Positions 1 to 7,178 of a DNA stretch of 12,804 nt are shown piece after piece. The first letter of the stretch is position 1. The number at the start of each line of letters is the position of its first letter. The stretch is from a bacterium (lineage in GTDB: Bacteria > UBP7 > UBA6624). The stretch covers positions 1 to 12,804 of the forward strand of contig JACNFQ010000015.1 of the NCBI GenBank assembly GCA_014384545.1, written 5' to 3'. The notes beneath the pieces are model-generated. The model was not told the origin of the DNA. It was given only the letters and a program-made list of their open reading frames with translations, and searched no databases. Made by a program: the position numbers and the translations under genes.

Positions 1-809
1 GGCGGTGTGTAGGACTCGTGTTTGGTGGCGGTCATCTTCTTGTTAACGCGGTAGAGGTCGTTGAAGTGATGGGGCTTAGAGAGGTTGACAGATTGGTTCG
101 AGTGGAGGGAGGGAGAACCATTGACTTGGTGGGATATACCACTGCTGCCCTCCTCTTGGAAGTAGTGTTCCAGTTGGAAGAGAGTGTACCCAGTGGAGGT
201 GTGGACATCTTAGCAACGGGGTTCATCTTGATTGCTTTCTTGATTCAAGTTGCTCGAGCGTCCATGGGAAAGCCCCTCTATAGAGTTTCTGAGCTTTCTA
301 CCACTTTTTTTGGTGTATTCTTGACGGCAGGATTACTTTCGTATATCTTTAGGTTTCATTCCCTTGCAGACCTCTTCCCAGATGCTTCTTGGCCCGCTTT
401 TGTTCTCATACCCGTGGTGGGAGCTTGGGGCTACGATTCCAGTGCTTTTTTTTCGGGAAAGTTTTTTGGCGAAGCGACCTACTTGCCCCACGTCAGTCGA
501 AAGACTTGGGAAGGTACGGCAGGGGGATTGTTGGGGGTTTCTGTAGGGATGGCTTTCTTTGCGGGGATAACGGGTCTTGCTCAGACGATTCCTGAGCTGG
601 GCAAGTGGTGGAGCTTAGGGCTGATTTGTGGATTGGCTGCCCAGGTGGGAGATCTGGGGTTCTCGGTCTTCAAGAGAGAGATGCAACTCAAGGATTCAGG
701 TAATTCCATTCCCGGGCATGGGGGCATCTTGGACCGATTGGACTCCTTTCTCTTCGTTCTTCCTGTAGCGTTTACATTGATGGGCATCTTCTTTGGGATG
801 AGTGGTTGA
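1..809 (+). CDS. cdsA: Phosphatidate cytidylyltransferase (CDP-diacylglycerol synthase), 5' end cut by window
   Basis: An integral membrane enzyme that converts phosphatidic acid and CTP to CDP-diacylglycerol and pyrophosphate, the branch point of bacterial phospholipid synthesis. The reading frame (first full codon at base 3) is open to the left edge, and the first visible residues already look like the end of the first hydrophobic stretch. The true start therefore probably lies just outside the window; the GTG at 18 is unlikely to be the start. About 268 residues are visible, slightly short of the usual 270-300. The C-terminal family signature is complete at about 663-743 (SVFKR, then KDSG, then PGHGGILDRLD), with the acidic and metal-binding residues present. 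Upstream of it are WGYDSSAFFSGK and KTWEGTAGG, the typical conserved cytoplasmic segments, with several hydrophobic helices between. The stop TGA shares one base with the ATG of the protease gene. The cdsA-rseP order is common in bacteria. Confidence 0.95.
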   Translation, partial: RCVGLVFGGGHLLVNAVEVVEVMGLREVDRLVRVEGGRTIDLVGYTTAALLLEVVFQLEESVPSGGVDILATGFILIAFLIQVARASMGKPLYRVSELSTTFFGVFLTAGLLSYIFRFHSLADLFPDASWPAFVLIPVVGAWGYDSSAFFSGKFFGEATYLPHVSRKTWEGTAGGLLGVSVGMAFFAGITGLAQTIPELGKWWSLGLICGLAAQVGDLGFSVFKREMQLKDSGNSIPGHGGILDRLDSFLFVLPVAFTLMGIFFGMSG

Positions 810-2278
810 TGGCTATTGTGAGTGGTGTATTGGGGGCTGTCCTTCTCTTTGGATTGGTCGTTTTTGTTCACGAATTGGGACATTTCCTTTTTGCCCGAAT
901 GATGGGGGTAGGGGTTGAGGAATTTGCCCTTGGTTGGGGTCCTCTCTTGAAATCTTGGCGTGGGAAGAAGACCAAATGGTCGCTTAGGGCGATTCCTTTA
1001 GGAGGATACTGTTTAATTCAAGGGATGGCAGGGGAGGAGAATGAAGGGGATAAGAGCGAAGGGAAACCTAAGAGGGGAGATTTCTTGGCAGCTGGGCTCT
1101 TTGCTCGCATCCTCGTTCTTCTGGGAGGAAGTATCTTCAACCTCCTCTTGGCCGTTCTCTTACTTTTTGGGATTTCTAAGGCGTATGGAACGGACAGACA
1201 ACTCGTATTGATCAACGAGATTACCCCTTCTATTCAGGTGCAGGGTGTTATTCCCTCGGGAGGCGTGATTGCCTCGATTGCTACCGAAGATCGCAGGATT
1301 GAAGCGGTGGAATGGCCCTCGCCCGAGGCGTTCCATCAAACGATTGAGACCGCCCGTTCTCGGGGTGTAAAGGTTCATATGGATATCACTTGGATGGGTG
1401 CACGATTTGGTCCCTTAGTTTACGCCCCCATTGAAGGAGAGACCCCCCTTTCGTTGACACTATCACCCGTATTGACTGGACGGGTTGCCGCATTGGGCGA
1501 CTGGGGGGCAGGGAAGATTGAAGGAGTGGGTCCTTGGCATGCTACGGATGGGGAGCCACTGACGGGACCTGTCCTCCAACTCTTGGACGGCTTAGAAGCT
1601 ACACTTGTATTGGAGAGTGAATCGGGATTACGTGTCGTTGGAGTACCTAGAGAAGAAGTAAGAGCGTGGTTGGAGGCGGGGGAAAGACCATCAGGAATTT
1701 CCGCCAACGAAGTCGTTGTGTGGGCGGATGGTGTTCAAGGAGCGAATGCGTTGGAGGGGGCTGCATCACCTACAGTGCAGGTTCGGCTCTTGAAAGAAGA
1801 GGGATTAGAAGTCATTGACTTGGAGCGAGGAATCCTGATGAATTCCACGGGTTGGGAAGCAGAAACTACAGAGGCAGGTTGGGGAGAAGCTTGGGAGAGA
1901 GGCACTAAAGAGACTGCTTTTAGAGTTTTCTTGATTGGGGCGTTTATCAGAGATTTGTTCAAGGGGAAGAAGGATGCTGTAGAAGGTGTTTCAGGTCCTG
2001 TGGGCATATTCAAGATTTCCTATCAGGCAGCCCAGATGGGATTACAGGCTGCTCTTGGATTTGCCGCATTCCTATCGATAAACTTAGGGCTGATCAACCT
2101 ACTTCCCATTCCAGCAATGGATGGGGGAAGAATCATTCTCCAACTCGTTTCAGCATTTATCTCCTTCCTTGGGTTTCGGATGTCTCCAAGAGTCGAGGAA
2201 AGAATCAATGCTGTAGGCTTCGCCTTTCTCATACTCCTCTTTGTCTTGGTTAGCATTCGTGACTTGATCGCTCTGTAA
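809..2278 (+). CDS. rseP: RseP-type site-2 intramembrane zinc metalloprotease
   Basis: A membrane protease (M50 family) of the RseP/SpoIVFB class, which in relatives cleaves membrane-anchored anti-sigma factors and leftover signal peptides. From the ATG at 809 the protein is 489 residues. The zinc motif HELGH lies at about residues 21-25 in the first transmembrane helix. A PLGGY-containing loop follows at about 64-68. Near the C-terminus are SGPVGIFKIS and the second metal site NLLPIPAMDGGR, with the zinc-binding Asp near 438; the usual Leu before this Asp is Met. The periplasmic region between about 135 and 370 is longer than usual and shows only weak PDZ likeness. An upstream TTG (806) is a possible start, but ATG 809 overlaps the cdsA stop as TGATG and fits the family's N-terminus better. 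The gene ends TAATG, sharing its last base with the next start. Identification is sound; the substrate is unknown. Confidence 0.93.
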   Translation: MAIVSGVLGAVLLFGLVVFVHELGHFLFARMMGVGVEEFALGWGPLLKSWRGKKTKWSLRAIPLGGYCLIQGMAGEENEGDKSEGKPKRGDFLAAGLFARILVLLGGSIFNLLLAVLLLFGISKAYGTDRQLVLINEITPSIQVQGVIPSGGVIASIATEDRRIEAVEWPSPEAFHQTIETARSRGVKVHMDITWMGARFGPLVYAPIEGETPLSLTLSPVLTGRVAALGDWGAGKIEGVGPWHATDGEPLTGPVLQLLDGLEATLVLESESGLRVVGVPREEVRAWLEAGERPSGISANEVVVWADGVQGANALEGAASPTVQVRLLKEEGLEVIDLERGILMNSTGWEAETTEAGWGEAWERGTKETAFRVFLIGAFIRDLFKGKKDAVEGVSGPVGIFKISYQAAQMGLQAALGFAAFLSINLGLINLLPIPAMDGGRIILQLVSAFISFLGFRMSPRVEERINAVGFAFLILLFVLVSIRDLIAL

Positions 2279-2922
2279 TGAGGGTAACTGCTCTCGTTCC
2301 GGCGTTCAACGAGGCGCCACGCGTATCACCAATACTGAGACTGCTCGTTTCTTCCCATCGGGTCAAACGAGTTATGCTCATTGATGACGGGTCCACGGAC
2401 CAGACGGCTGGTGTAGGAGAAGGGGTTGAAGGGGTAGAGGTGATGGTTTTGCCCGAGAACCTTGGAAAAGCGGGAGCGATTGAAAGGGGTCTTGCCACTG
2501 TAGATGAGGGGATCATCCTCCTCTTGGATGCGGACCTAATCGGGTTTTCAACGGACCACCTAAACCAACTCCTTGATCCCTTAGAAAAGGGACATTGCGA
2601 GATGTCAGTGGGGGTTTTCCTTGAAGGAAAACTAAGTACGGACTTGGGGCAAGTCGTTGCTCCAGGTCTGTCCGGACAACGCGCCTTTCTGGCATCTAGA
2701 TTCCAGGGTTTCCCTCTTGGGGAGGTAAAGGGGTATGGCTTTGAAACAGCACTCAATGGTTTTGCCTTGTCTGAGGGTTGGAGAACACTTCGCATTCCCC
2801 TCGTTGGGGTCCATCAGGTTACCAAAGAGAAAAAGCGAGGCGTTGTGAAGGGGTTGGGCGAACGATTGTTGATGTATTGGGAAGTAGCCCTAGGATGGAT
2901 GGGTAGATGGACAGCGAAATAG
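2278..2922 (+). CDS. Family 2 glycosyltransferase (GT-A fold), soluble, substrate unknown
   Basis: A 214-residue protein with the core of a GT2 nucleotide-sugar transferase. The first strand is VTALVPAFNE (residues 3-12). The nucleotide-binding DDGSTD is at 36-41, NLGKAGA at 61-67, and the metal-binding DAD at 84-86 in LLLDADL. The later region, with GYGFETALN near 158-166, resembles the acceptor-side acidic motif. There is no clear transmembrane helix, so it should be cytosolic or peripheral, unlike the membrane-anchored polyprenyl-phosphate transferases. This kind of short GT2 also occurs among glucosyl-phosphoglycerate synthase-like and dolichyl-phosphate-sugar synthase-like enzymes, but the acceptor cannot be read here. 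The ATG overlaps the protease stop (TAATG) without a visible ribosome binding site, so translation probably depends on the upstream gene. It ends 16 bases inside rimP. Its position between rseP and rimP is not one I know as standard. Confidence 0.88.
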   Translation: MRVTALVPAFNEAPRVSPILRLLVSSHRVKRVMLIDDGSTDQTAGVGEGVEGVEVMVLPENLGKAGAIERGLATVDEGIILLLDADLIGFSTDHLNQLLDPLEKGHCEMSVGVFLEGKLSTDLGQVVAPGLSGQRAFLASRFQGFPLGEVKGYGFETALNGFALSEGWRTLRIPLVGVHQVTKEKKRGVVKGLGERLLMYWEVALGWMGRWTAK

Positions 2923-3335
2923 AGGTCAAGATCCGTGATTCAGTCTCCTCATTGGGGTATGATTGCTGGGACTTGTGCATCTATCGTTCAGGAAGGGTGG
3001 TTCTAACCCTGACTGGAGTCCATGTAGGCGATTGTGCCAAGGTGTCTAGAGCGTTGTTCGCTGACAAAGAGATTGGAGAGGTCTTGGGGAGAGGATCTCT
3101 TGAAGTTTCGTCTCCAGGTATCAATCCTCTCCTGAGAACTGCTGCCCATTTTGAGGCGTGGGTCGGTCGGACAATTCGCTTGAAGGTCACAGGGGTTCCT
3201 CAACCCCAATCCGGGCTGCTCTTAGGGGCGGGACAGATTCTGTCCCTCCCTCTAGAGGGGGGCTTTTTCCACTGTCCTATTTCCCGGATAAAAGAGGCTT
3301 GGGGTTGTGACAATAAGGAGGAAAAAAAGGTATGA
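2907..3335 (+). CDS. rimP: Ribosome maturation factor RimP
   Basis: A 142-residue protein needed for late assembly of the 30S subunit. The N-terminal domain contains LGYDCWDL (16-23) and DCAKVSRAL (42-50). The family hallmark LEVSSPG is at 65-71 and is followed by LLRTAAHFEAWVGR, as in RimP from many bacteria. The C-terminal SH3-like domain is short and divergent, with the typical ISRIKEA near 125-131. The length is a little below the usual 150-160. ATG 2907 lies inside the end of the glycosyltransferase gene (16-base overlap), with AGGA at 2892-2895 as a weak ribosome binding site. The stop overlaps the nusA start as ATGA. RimP directly before NusA is the widespread order. The DNA coding for the C-terminal domain also contains a hairpin plus T-run, described separately. 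Confidence 0.93.
   Translation: MDSEIEVKIRDSVSSLGYDCWDLCIYRSGRVVLTLTGVHVGDCAKVSRALFADKEIGEVLGRGSLEVSSPGINPLLRTAAHFEAWVGRTIRLKVTGVPQPQSGLLLGAGQILSLPLEGGFFHCPISRIKEAWGCDNKEEKKV
3230..3268 (+). promoter_or_regulatory. Terminator- or pause-like hairpins inside rimP, upstream of nusA
   Basis: Two inverted repeats lie back to back. The first is GGGACAG/CTGTCCC (3230-3236 with 3240-3246), seven perfect pairs around a three-base loop. The second pairs CCTCCCT (3245-3251) with AGGGGGG (3256-3262), seven pairs including one G-T, around the loop CTAG; one C and five Ts (3264-3268) follow. The second therefore has the form of a weak intrinsic terminator or pause site. The two share bases 3245-3246, so full formation of both is not possible at once. 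The site is about 65 bases before the nusA start. Because it is also coding sequence (residues LSLPLEGGFF of RimP), chance is a real alternative. Function is inference. Confidence 0.33.
3315..3321 (+). promoter_or_regulatory. Strong ribosome binding site of nusA
   Basis: AAGGAGG stands ten bases before the ATG at 3332. It is the best Shine-Dalgarno sequence in the window, where most other genes have weak ones, and it settles the nusA start over the in-frame ATG at 3350. It lies within the last codons of rimP. Confidence 0.85.
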
Positions 3336-4645
3336 CAACTGAAGTAGGTATGATTGACTTGCGGAGTGAAATCCAAGAGATCTTGAAGGAGCGAGAAATC
3401 ACAAAAAGTGAGCTTCGCGAAGCCCTAAAGCGGGCGTTTGAGGTCGCCTATTCTAGAGAGAATCGAATGGACTCTCCCCCCCCTAATTTCCGAGTTGATG
3501 TGGATTTGGGCAGGGGCAAAGTGGGGGCATTCCTAGTAAAACGAGTCTTGACCGAAGCGAGAGATCCCAGTACAGAGATTTCCATCGCAGATGTGCGGGC
3601 ATTGGGGCATGACTTGCCTGCTCGGAGTTTTTACCAAGAGCTTGTGGACTTTGGGAATCTCTCTCGCATTGCGATTCGAGAAGCGATGAGGACCCTCAAT
3701 GAAGGAATCGCCGAAGCAGAACGAGTGAATCTCACAAAGAAGTCTGAGATCTTGGTCGAGACGAATGTCTATGGCGAAATCTTCAAAGTGGTGCGTGATA
3801 CAGCTTGGGTTGAGATTGGGAAGATTGAAGGGATTCTGCGACGAAGTGAACGGATTGGGATGGAATCCAGAAAACAGAAAGTCAAGATGGGGGTGCGTGC
3901 CTACGCGCACGGTGTTACAAAGGACCGAAGCGGCCGCCCCCAACTTCTCCTTTCTCGAACCCATCCAGGTTTCCTTCGGGGCTTGATGGAAGAGAACATT
4001 CCTGAAATTGCCGAGGGGCAGATCGAGGTCAAGAACGTTCGTCGAACCCCGGGAGTTAGGGCGAAGGTTGCGGTCCACTCTGTAGAGCGGGGATTGGAGC
4101 CATTGGGAGCGTGTATCGGTCCTGCAGGTCGTCGCATTAATGCGGTTATCAAAGAGTTGTCTAACGAGAAGATTGATGTCATCAAGTGGGACGAGAAACC
4201 ACGGCACTATGTCGCAAACGCCATGCGGCCCGTCCATGTGGGTCCTCAAGATGTTATCCTGCTCCATTATTTGGGGATCAATACCGAAGAAGGGATGCCT
4301 CCAAGGAGAAAGGCTATTGTCGTTGTCCCCCTAGACCAAAAGAGCAAAGCGATTGGTAATGAAGGCGAAAATGTGGGATTAGCTGCACGAATTACCGGTT
4401 GGGCAATCGATGTTTGGTCTCGAACGGACTTTGAAAACTTGCCCGATAAGGCGCTCAGCGACGATGCCTTCGAGATGCCTCCCTTTATTCTGGAAGCGTT
4501 AGAAGGAGTGGGGGTCTTACTGGTAAGAGACCTCTTTACTTACGATGAGGAGGGGCTAGAGAAGATTGAGGGGCTTGGAAAAGAAGGGGCGCGGATTCTG
4601 CTCCAATTCTTAGATGATGTAGGTGTAACTGAGGGAGAAGAATAA
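3332..4645 (+). CDS. nusA: Transcription termination/antitermination factor NusA
   Basis: NusA binds RNA polymerase and nascent RNA, modulating pausing, termination and antitermination. The 437-residue protein shows the standard order: the polymerase-binding N-terminal domain (about 7-135), S1 domain (about 139-205), KH1 (about 235-300) with loop GPAG at 263-266, and KH2 (about 325-365) with loop GNEG at 342-345. A short helical C-terminal part (about 380-432) ends in a helix-hairpin-helix-like stretch, [15 protein letters not shown]. The repeated acidic C-terminal domains of E. coli NusA are absent, leaving one short module. KH2 reads [12 protein letters not shown] where GKxGQNxRLAAR is usual, so basic and polar RNA-facing residues have been lost. 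It overlaps rimP by four bases (ATGA) and is followed 23 bases later by infB, without the ylxR and ylxQ genes often found there. Confidence 0.97.
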   Translation: MTTEVGMIDLRSEIQEILKEREITKSELREALKRAFEVAYSRENRMDSPPPNFRVDVDLGRGKVGAFLVKRVLTEARDPSTEISIADVRALGHDLPARSFYQELVDFGNLSRIAIREAMRTLNEGIAEAERVNLTKKSEILVETNVYGEIFKVVRDTAWVEIGKIEGILRRSERIGMESRKQKVKMGVRAYAHGVTKDRSGRPQLLLSRTHPGFLRGLMEENIPEIAEGQIEVKNVRRTPGVRAKVAVHSVERGLEPLGACIGPAGRRINAVIKELSNEKIDVIKWDEKPRHYVANAMRPVHVGPQDVILLHYLGINTEEGMPPRRKAIVVVPLDQKSKAIGNEGENVGLAARITGWAIDVWSRTDFENLPDKALSDDAFEMPPFILEALEGVGVLLVRDLFTYDEEGLEKIEGLGKEGARILLQFLDDVGVTEGEE

Positions 4646-4668
4646 GGCTAGAATCAGGGGTTTATACG

Positions 4669-6834
4669 ATGAAAGTATTTGAGTTGGCTAAGCGCTTAGA
4701 AATGGATTCCAGAGAGATCCAAGCAAAAGCTCAGGACTTGGGAATATCTGTCCCCACCAATTTGTCCACTCTAAGTCCTGAAGACGTAAAGGCTCTTCTG
4801 GGATATCTCCAACGAACCCTTCCAGAAGTGGAGGGGAAAGTCCCAGAGCCTGATGAGGGAAAGAGTTCGCCAAAACAGCCAAAGCCAGCACAGAGCAAAA
4901 AGCCTGTTGCTAAGAGGGGAGGGCAAGTAAGAAAACTCCACCGCAAAGAGCAAGAGAGAAGGATTCAAATGGGACGGAAGCCCAAGAGAAAGAGGAGAAG
5001 TGGAAAGATTGGCTCCCGAGTAGCAAAGTCTTTCTCGGTCAGACTGACAGAGACGGGCTCTACCCAAGATGCCCAGCTCAAGGCGGTTGAAGAAGTCCAT
5101 GCAGGAACGACATTCAAGGATCTATCTTCCTTGTTGGGCGTCCCCATGGTGACTTTGTGGTATGGCGTGTATGGTAAAGAGGCTCCCCCAATGGGAGAAA
5201 CGGATGGAGATGTGATGCCCAGTAAGAAAGAGCTAGGAGAACTCCTTGCTACATTGGGAAGAGATGAGATTAGAGTCCTTGATGCTCGGACAGATGAGGT
5301 CCAAATAGAGAGCAAAGAAGAAGGAGTTCTCCGAACCCCTGTGATTACTGTGATGGGCCATGTGGATCACGGAAAAACGACCTTGTTAGATAAGATCCGA
5401 TCAACGAATGTCGCTGATGGAGAAGCGGGGGCAATCACTCAGGCGATTGGAGCAAGTGTATCCAAGATTGAGGGACGGAAGTTGACCTTCCTAGATACAC
5501 CTGGTCATCACGCTTTTACAGCGATGCGGGCCCGCGGTGCTCAAGCGACAGATATCGTTGTCCTTGTCGTTTCGGCCGATGAAGGACCTCGAGACCAAAC
5601 AGTTGAAGCGTACGAGCATATCAAAGCATCGGGTGTTGAGATGGTCGTTGCATTGAACAAGATTGATTTGCCCCGGGCCAATGTGGACCGTGTCAAGGAG
5701 AGACTCCAAAAGATGGGGATAGAGCCCGAAGATTGGGGAGGGGACACACCCTGTTTTCCCCTTAGCGCCAAGACGGGGGATGGTGTAGATGATCTTCTGA
5801 AGGGGTTGCTTGATTTGGCGGATGTGATGGAACTTCGGGCGGTAGAGAGTGGGCCACCAAGAGGAATTGTGATTGAGTCTCATATCCAAGAAGGGGGGAG
5901 AACGGCTGCTATCTTGGTCACAGAGGGCACTCTCAAGAAGAGAGATATTCTCCTCTTTGACAAGGCTGTTGGTGTGGTGCGAACACTCCTGTCCCCTGAT
6001 GGTTCGCCTCAAGACGAGGTCAAGCCAGGGCTTCCCGCTGTCGTGACGGGATTGGACTTTTTGCCCAGTCCAGGAGAACGGTTCGTCAAAGTGCCTAGCA
6101 AGAAACGAGTCAGGAAGATACTCAAAGAGCGTGAACGGAAGGGGGGTGGTCCTGCTGGACACAAGGAGATGGATGCTGCATCCCTATTTGGTGAAGGTCC
6201 TGAGGAAGAGTTCCGAATCCTATTGAAAGCGGGAAGCCATGGGGCTCTCGAAGCGGTGCGTACCCAGCTAGAGGCACTCTCCGGAGAAGAGCTAGATCTC
6301 TTGATTGTAGGTACTGGGGTGGGAGATGTGACCGAAGGGGATGTCACGTTGGCTCATTCGGCTGGAGCGAGAATTGTGGGCTTTGAAGTGGGGATTTCGG
6401 GGGCAGGCGGAAAGTCTGCTCGCTCAAAAGAAGTGGGAGTAGATGTCTACAACTTAATCTACAAACTGGTAGAGGAAGTGCGGGAGAGGATTCTCACCAC
6501 CTTGTCACCCGAGGAGGAAGAGATTGAAACAGCACGCTTAGAGGTCTTGGGTATTTTCCGAAAGACAGCACGTTTGACCATTGCGGGCGGTAAAGTCCTA
6601 TCTGGAACGCTTCTTCGTGGTTCTCGATGTCGCTTGATTCGGCAAGGTGAGATTCTCTTTGAAGGGCGAATCGATAACTTGAGAAGATTCAAGGAAGATG
6701 TGAAGACAGTCAAGGAGGGGTTTGAGTGTGGATTTCGCTTAGTGGGCACCCCCGGCGTGAAGGTGGGGGACGAGCTGATTGCGTTTGACCTTAAGAAGAC
6801 TCAGCGGTCTGCGAAAGAGGTTTTTGGAGATTGA
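4669..6834 (+). CDS. infB: Translation initiation factor IF-2
   Basis: The GTPase that brings initiator fMet-tRNA to the 30S subunit and promotes subunit joining. At 721 residues it is a short bacterial form. The order is: an IF2_N helical domain (1-50), a linker with a Lys/Arg-rich stretch near 88-113, a second IF2_N-like segment (about 136-210), then the G domain. In the G domain, G1 is GHVDHGKT (230-237), G3 DTPGH (276-280, catalytic His 280), G4 NKID (330-333) and G5 SAK (366-368). Domain II, domain III (about 514-610) and the fMet-tRNA-binding C2 domain (about 620-708) follow, with RRFKEDV at 672-678 and ECG at 686-688. Departures from the consensus: AITQAIGA instead of GITQHIGA, DEGPRDQT instead of DDGVMPQT, and Gly 641 where C2 domains usually carry Cys. 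The start ATG has only a weak AGGGG (4656-4660) upstream. The 3' end overlaps rbfA by four bases (TTGA). Confidence 0.97.
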   Translation: MKVFELAKRLEMDSREIQAKAQDLGISVPTNLSTLSPEDVKALLGYLQRTLPEVEGKVPEPDEGKSSPKQPKPAQSKKPVAKRGGQVRKLHRKEQERRIQMGRKPKRKRRSGKIGSRVAKSFSVRLTETGSTQDAQLKAVEEVHAGTTFKDLSSLLGVPMVTLWYGVYGKEAPPMGETDGDVMPSKKELGELLATLGRDEIRVLDARTDEVQIESKEEGVLRTPVITVMGHVDHGKTTLLDKIRSTNVADGEAGAITQAIGASVSKIEGRKLTFLDTPGHHAFTAMRARGAQATDIVVLVVSADEGPRDQTVEAYEHIKASGVEMVVALNKIDLPRANVDRVKERLQKMGIEPEDWGGDTPCFPLSAKTGDGVDDLLKGLLDLADVMELRAVESGPPRGIVIESHIQEGGRTAAILVTEGTLKKRDILLFDKAVGVVRTLLSPDGSPQDEVKPGLPAVVTGLDFLPSPGERFVKVPSKKRVRKILKERERKGGGPAGHKEMDAASLFGEGPEEEFRILLKAGSHGALEAVRTQLEALSGEELDLLIVGTGVGDVTEGDVTLAHSAGARIVGFEVGISGAGGKSARSKEVGVDVYNLIYKLVEEVRERILTTLSPEEEEIETARLEVLGIFRKTARLTIAGGKVLSGTLLRGSRCRLIRQGEILFEGRIDNLRRFKEDVKTVKEGFECGFRLVGTPGVKVGDELIAFDLKKTQRSAKEVFGD

Positions 6835-7178
6835 AGAATCCACGCCCTCACTTTTCGGGCTCTGCCCGACTCGTTAGGGATGCAATCGGTAGAGGTATCA
6901 CTCATCTAGATGATCCTCGTTTTCCCCCCGACCTTGCTGTCACATTTGTCAAACTTGCTAAGGGGGGTAGCCAAGCCGTAATTGGTGTGAGCGGTACGAC
7001 CAAAAAGCAAAAGACTGTTCTCCATGCGTTGGGAAAAGCGAGTCGGTATTTGGCTGAGAGGGAGTTGGCTGGTTTGAGGTTAAGACGCATCCCAAAGATG
7101 ACTTTTGTCTGGGACGATTCGGTAGAAAAAGCTTTTGTGATGGATCAGCTTCTCAAGAAGGGTGTTTCTGATGATTGA
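6831..7178 (+). CDS. rbfA: Ribosome-binding factor A
   Basis: A 115-residue KH-fold protein that helps 16S rRNA 5'-end maturation and cold adaptation. The family pattern is visible: an N-terminal helix (SARLVRDAIGRGITHL), DDPRF (27-31), LAVTFVKLAKGGSQAVIGVSG with the central strands, the KH helices ALGKASRYLAERELAG, and LRRIPKMTFVWDDSVEKA near the C-terminus. The start is TTG at 6831, overlapping the infB stop as TTGA. AAGAGG at 6815-6820 gives a fair ribosome binding site ten bases upstream. An earlier start in this frame is possible, since the frame is open for a short way upstream, but the N-terminus fits the family as drawn. The infB-rbfA order is universal enough to support the call. Confidence 0.92.
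   Translation: MKNPRPHFSGSARLVRDAIGRGITHLDDPRFPPDLAVTFVKLAKGGSQAVIGVSGTTKKQKTVLHALGKASRYLAERELAGLRLRRIPKMTFVWDDSVEKAFVMDQLLKKGVSDD

Noticed and set aside
18-20. GTG as the start of cdsA
   Set aside because: The frame is open to the left edge and the family needs more N-terminal sequence, so the gene is better treated as cut by the window.
2250-2795. Antisense open frame of 181 codons opposite the glycosyltransferase
   Set aside because: Overlaps the GT-A core motifs on the other strand, and its Ser/Pro/Arg-rich translation looks like a shadow.
3533-4267. Antisense open frame of 244 codons opposite nusA
   Set aside because: It lies wholly within a well-supported nusA, its translation has no recognisable domain, and such frames are expected from the G-rich coding strand.
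5491-6162. Antisense open frame of 223 codons opposite infB
   Set aside because: Same reasons: full overlap with the IF2 G domain and domain II, and a low-complexity, unconserved-looking product.
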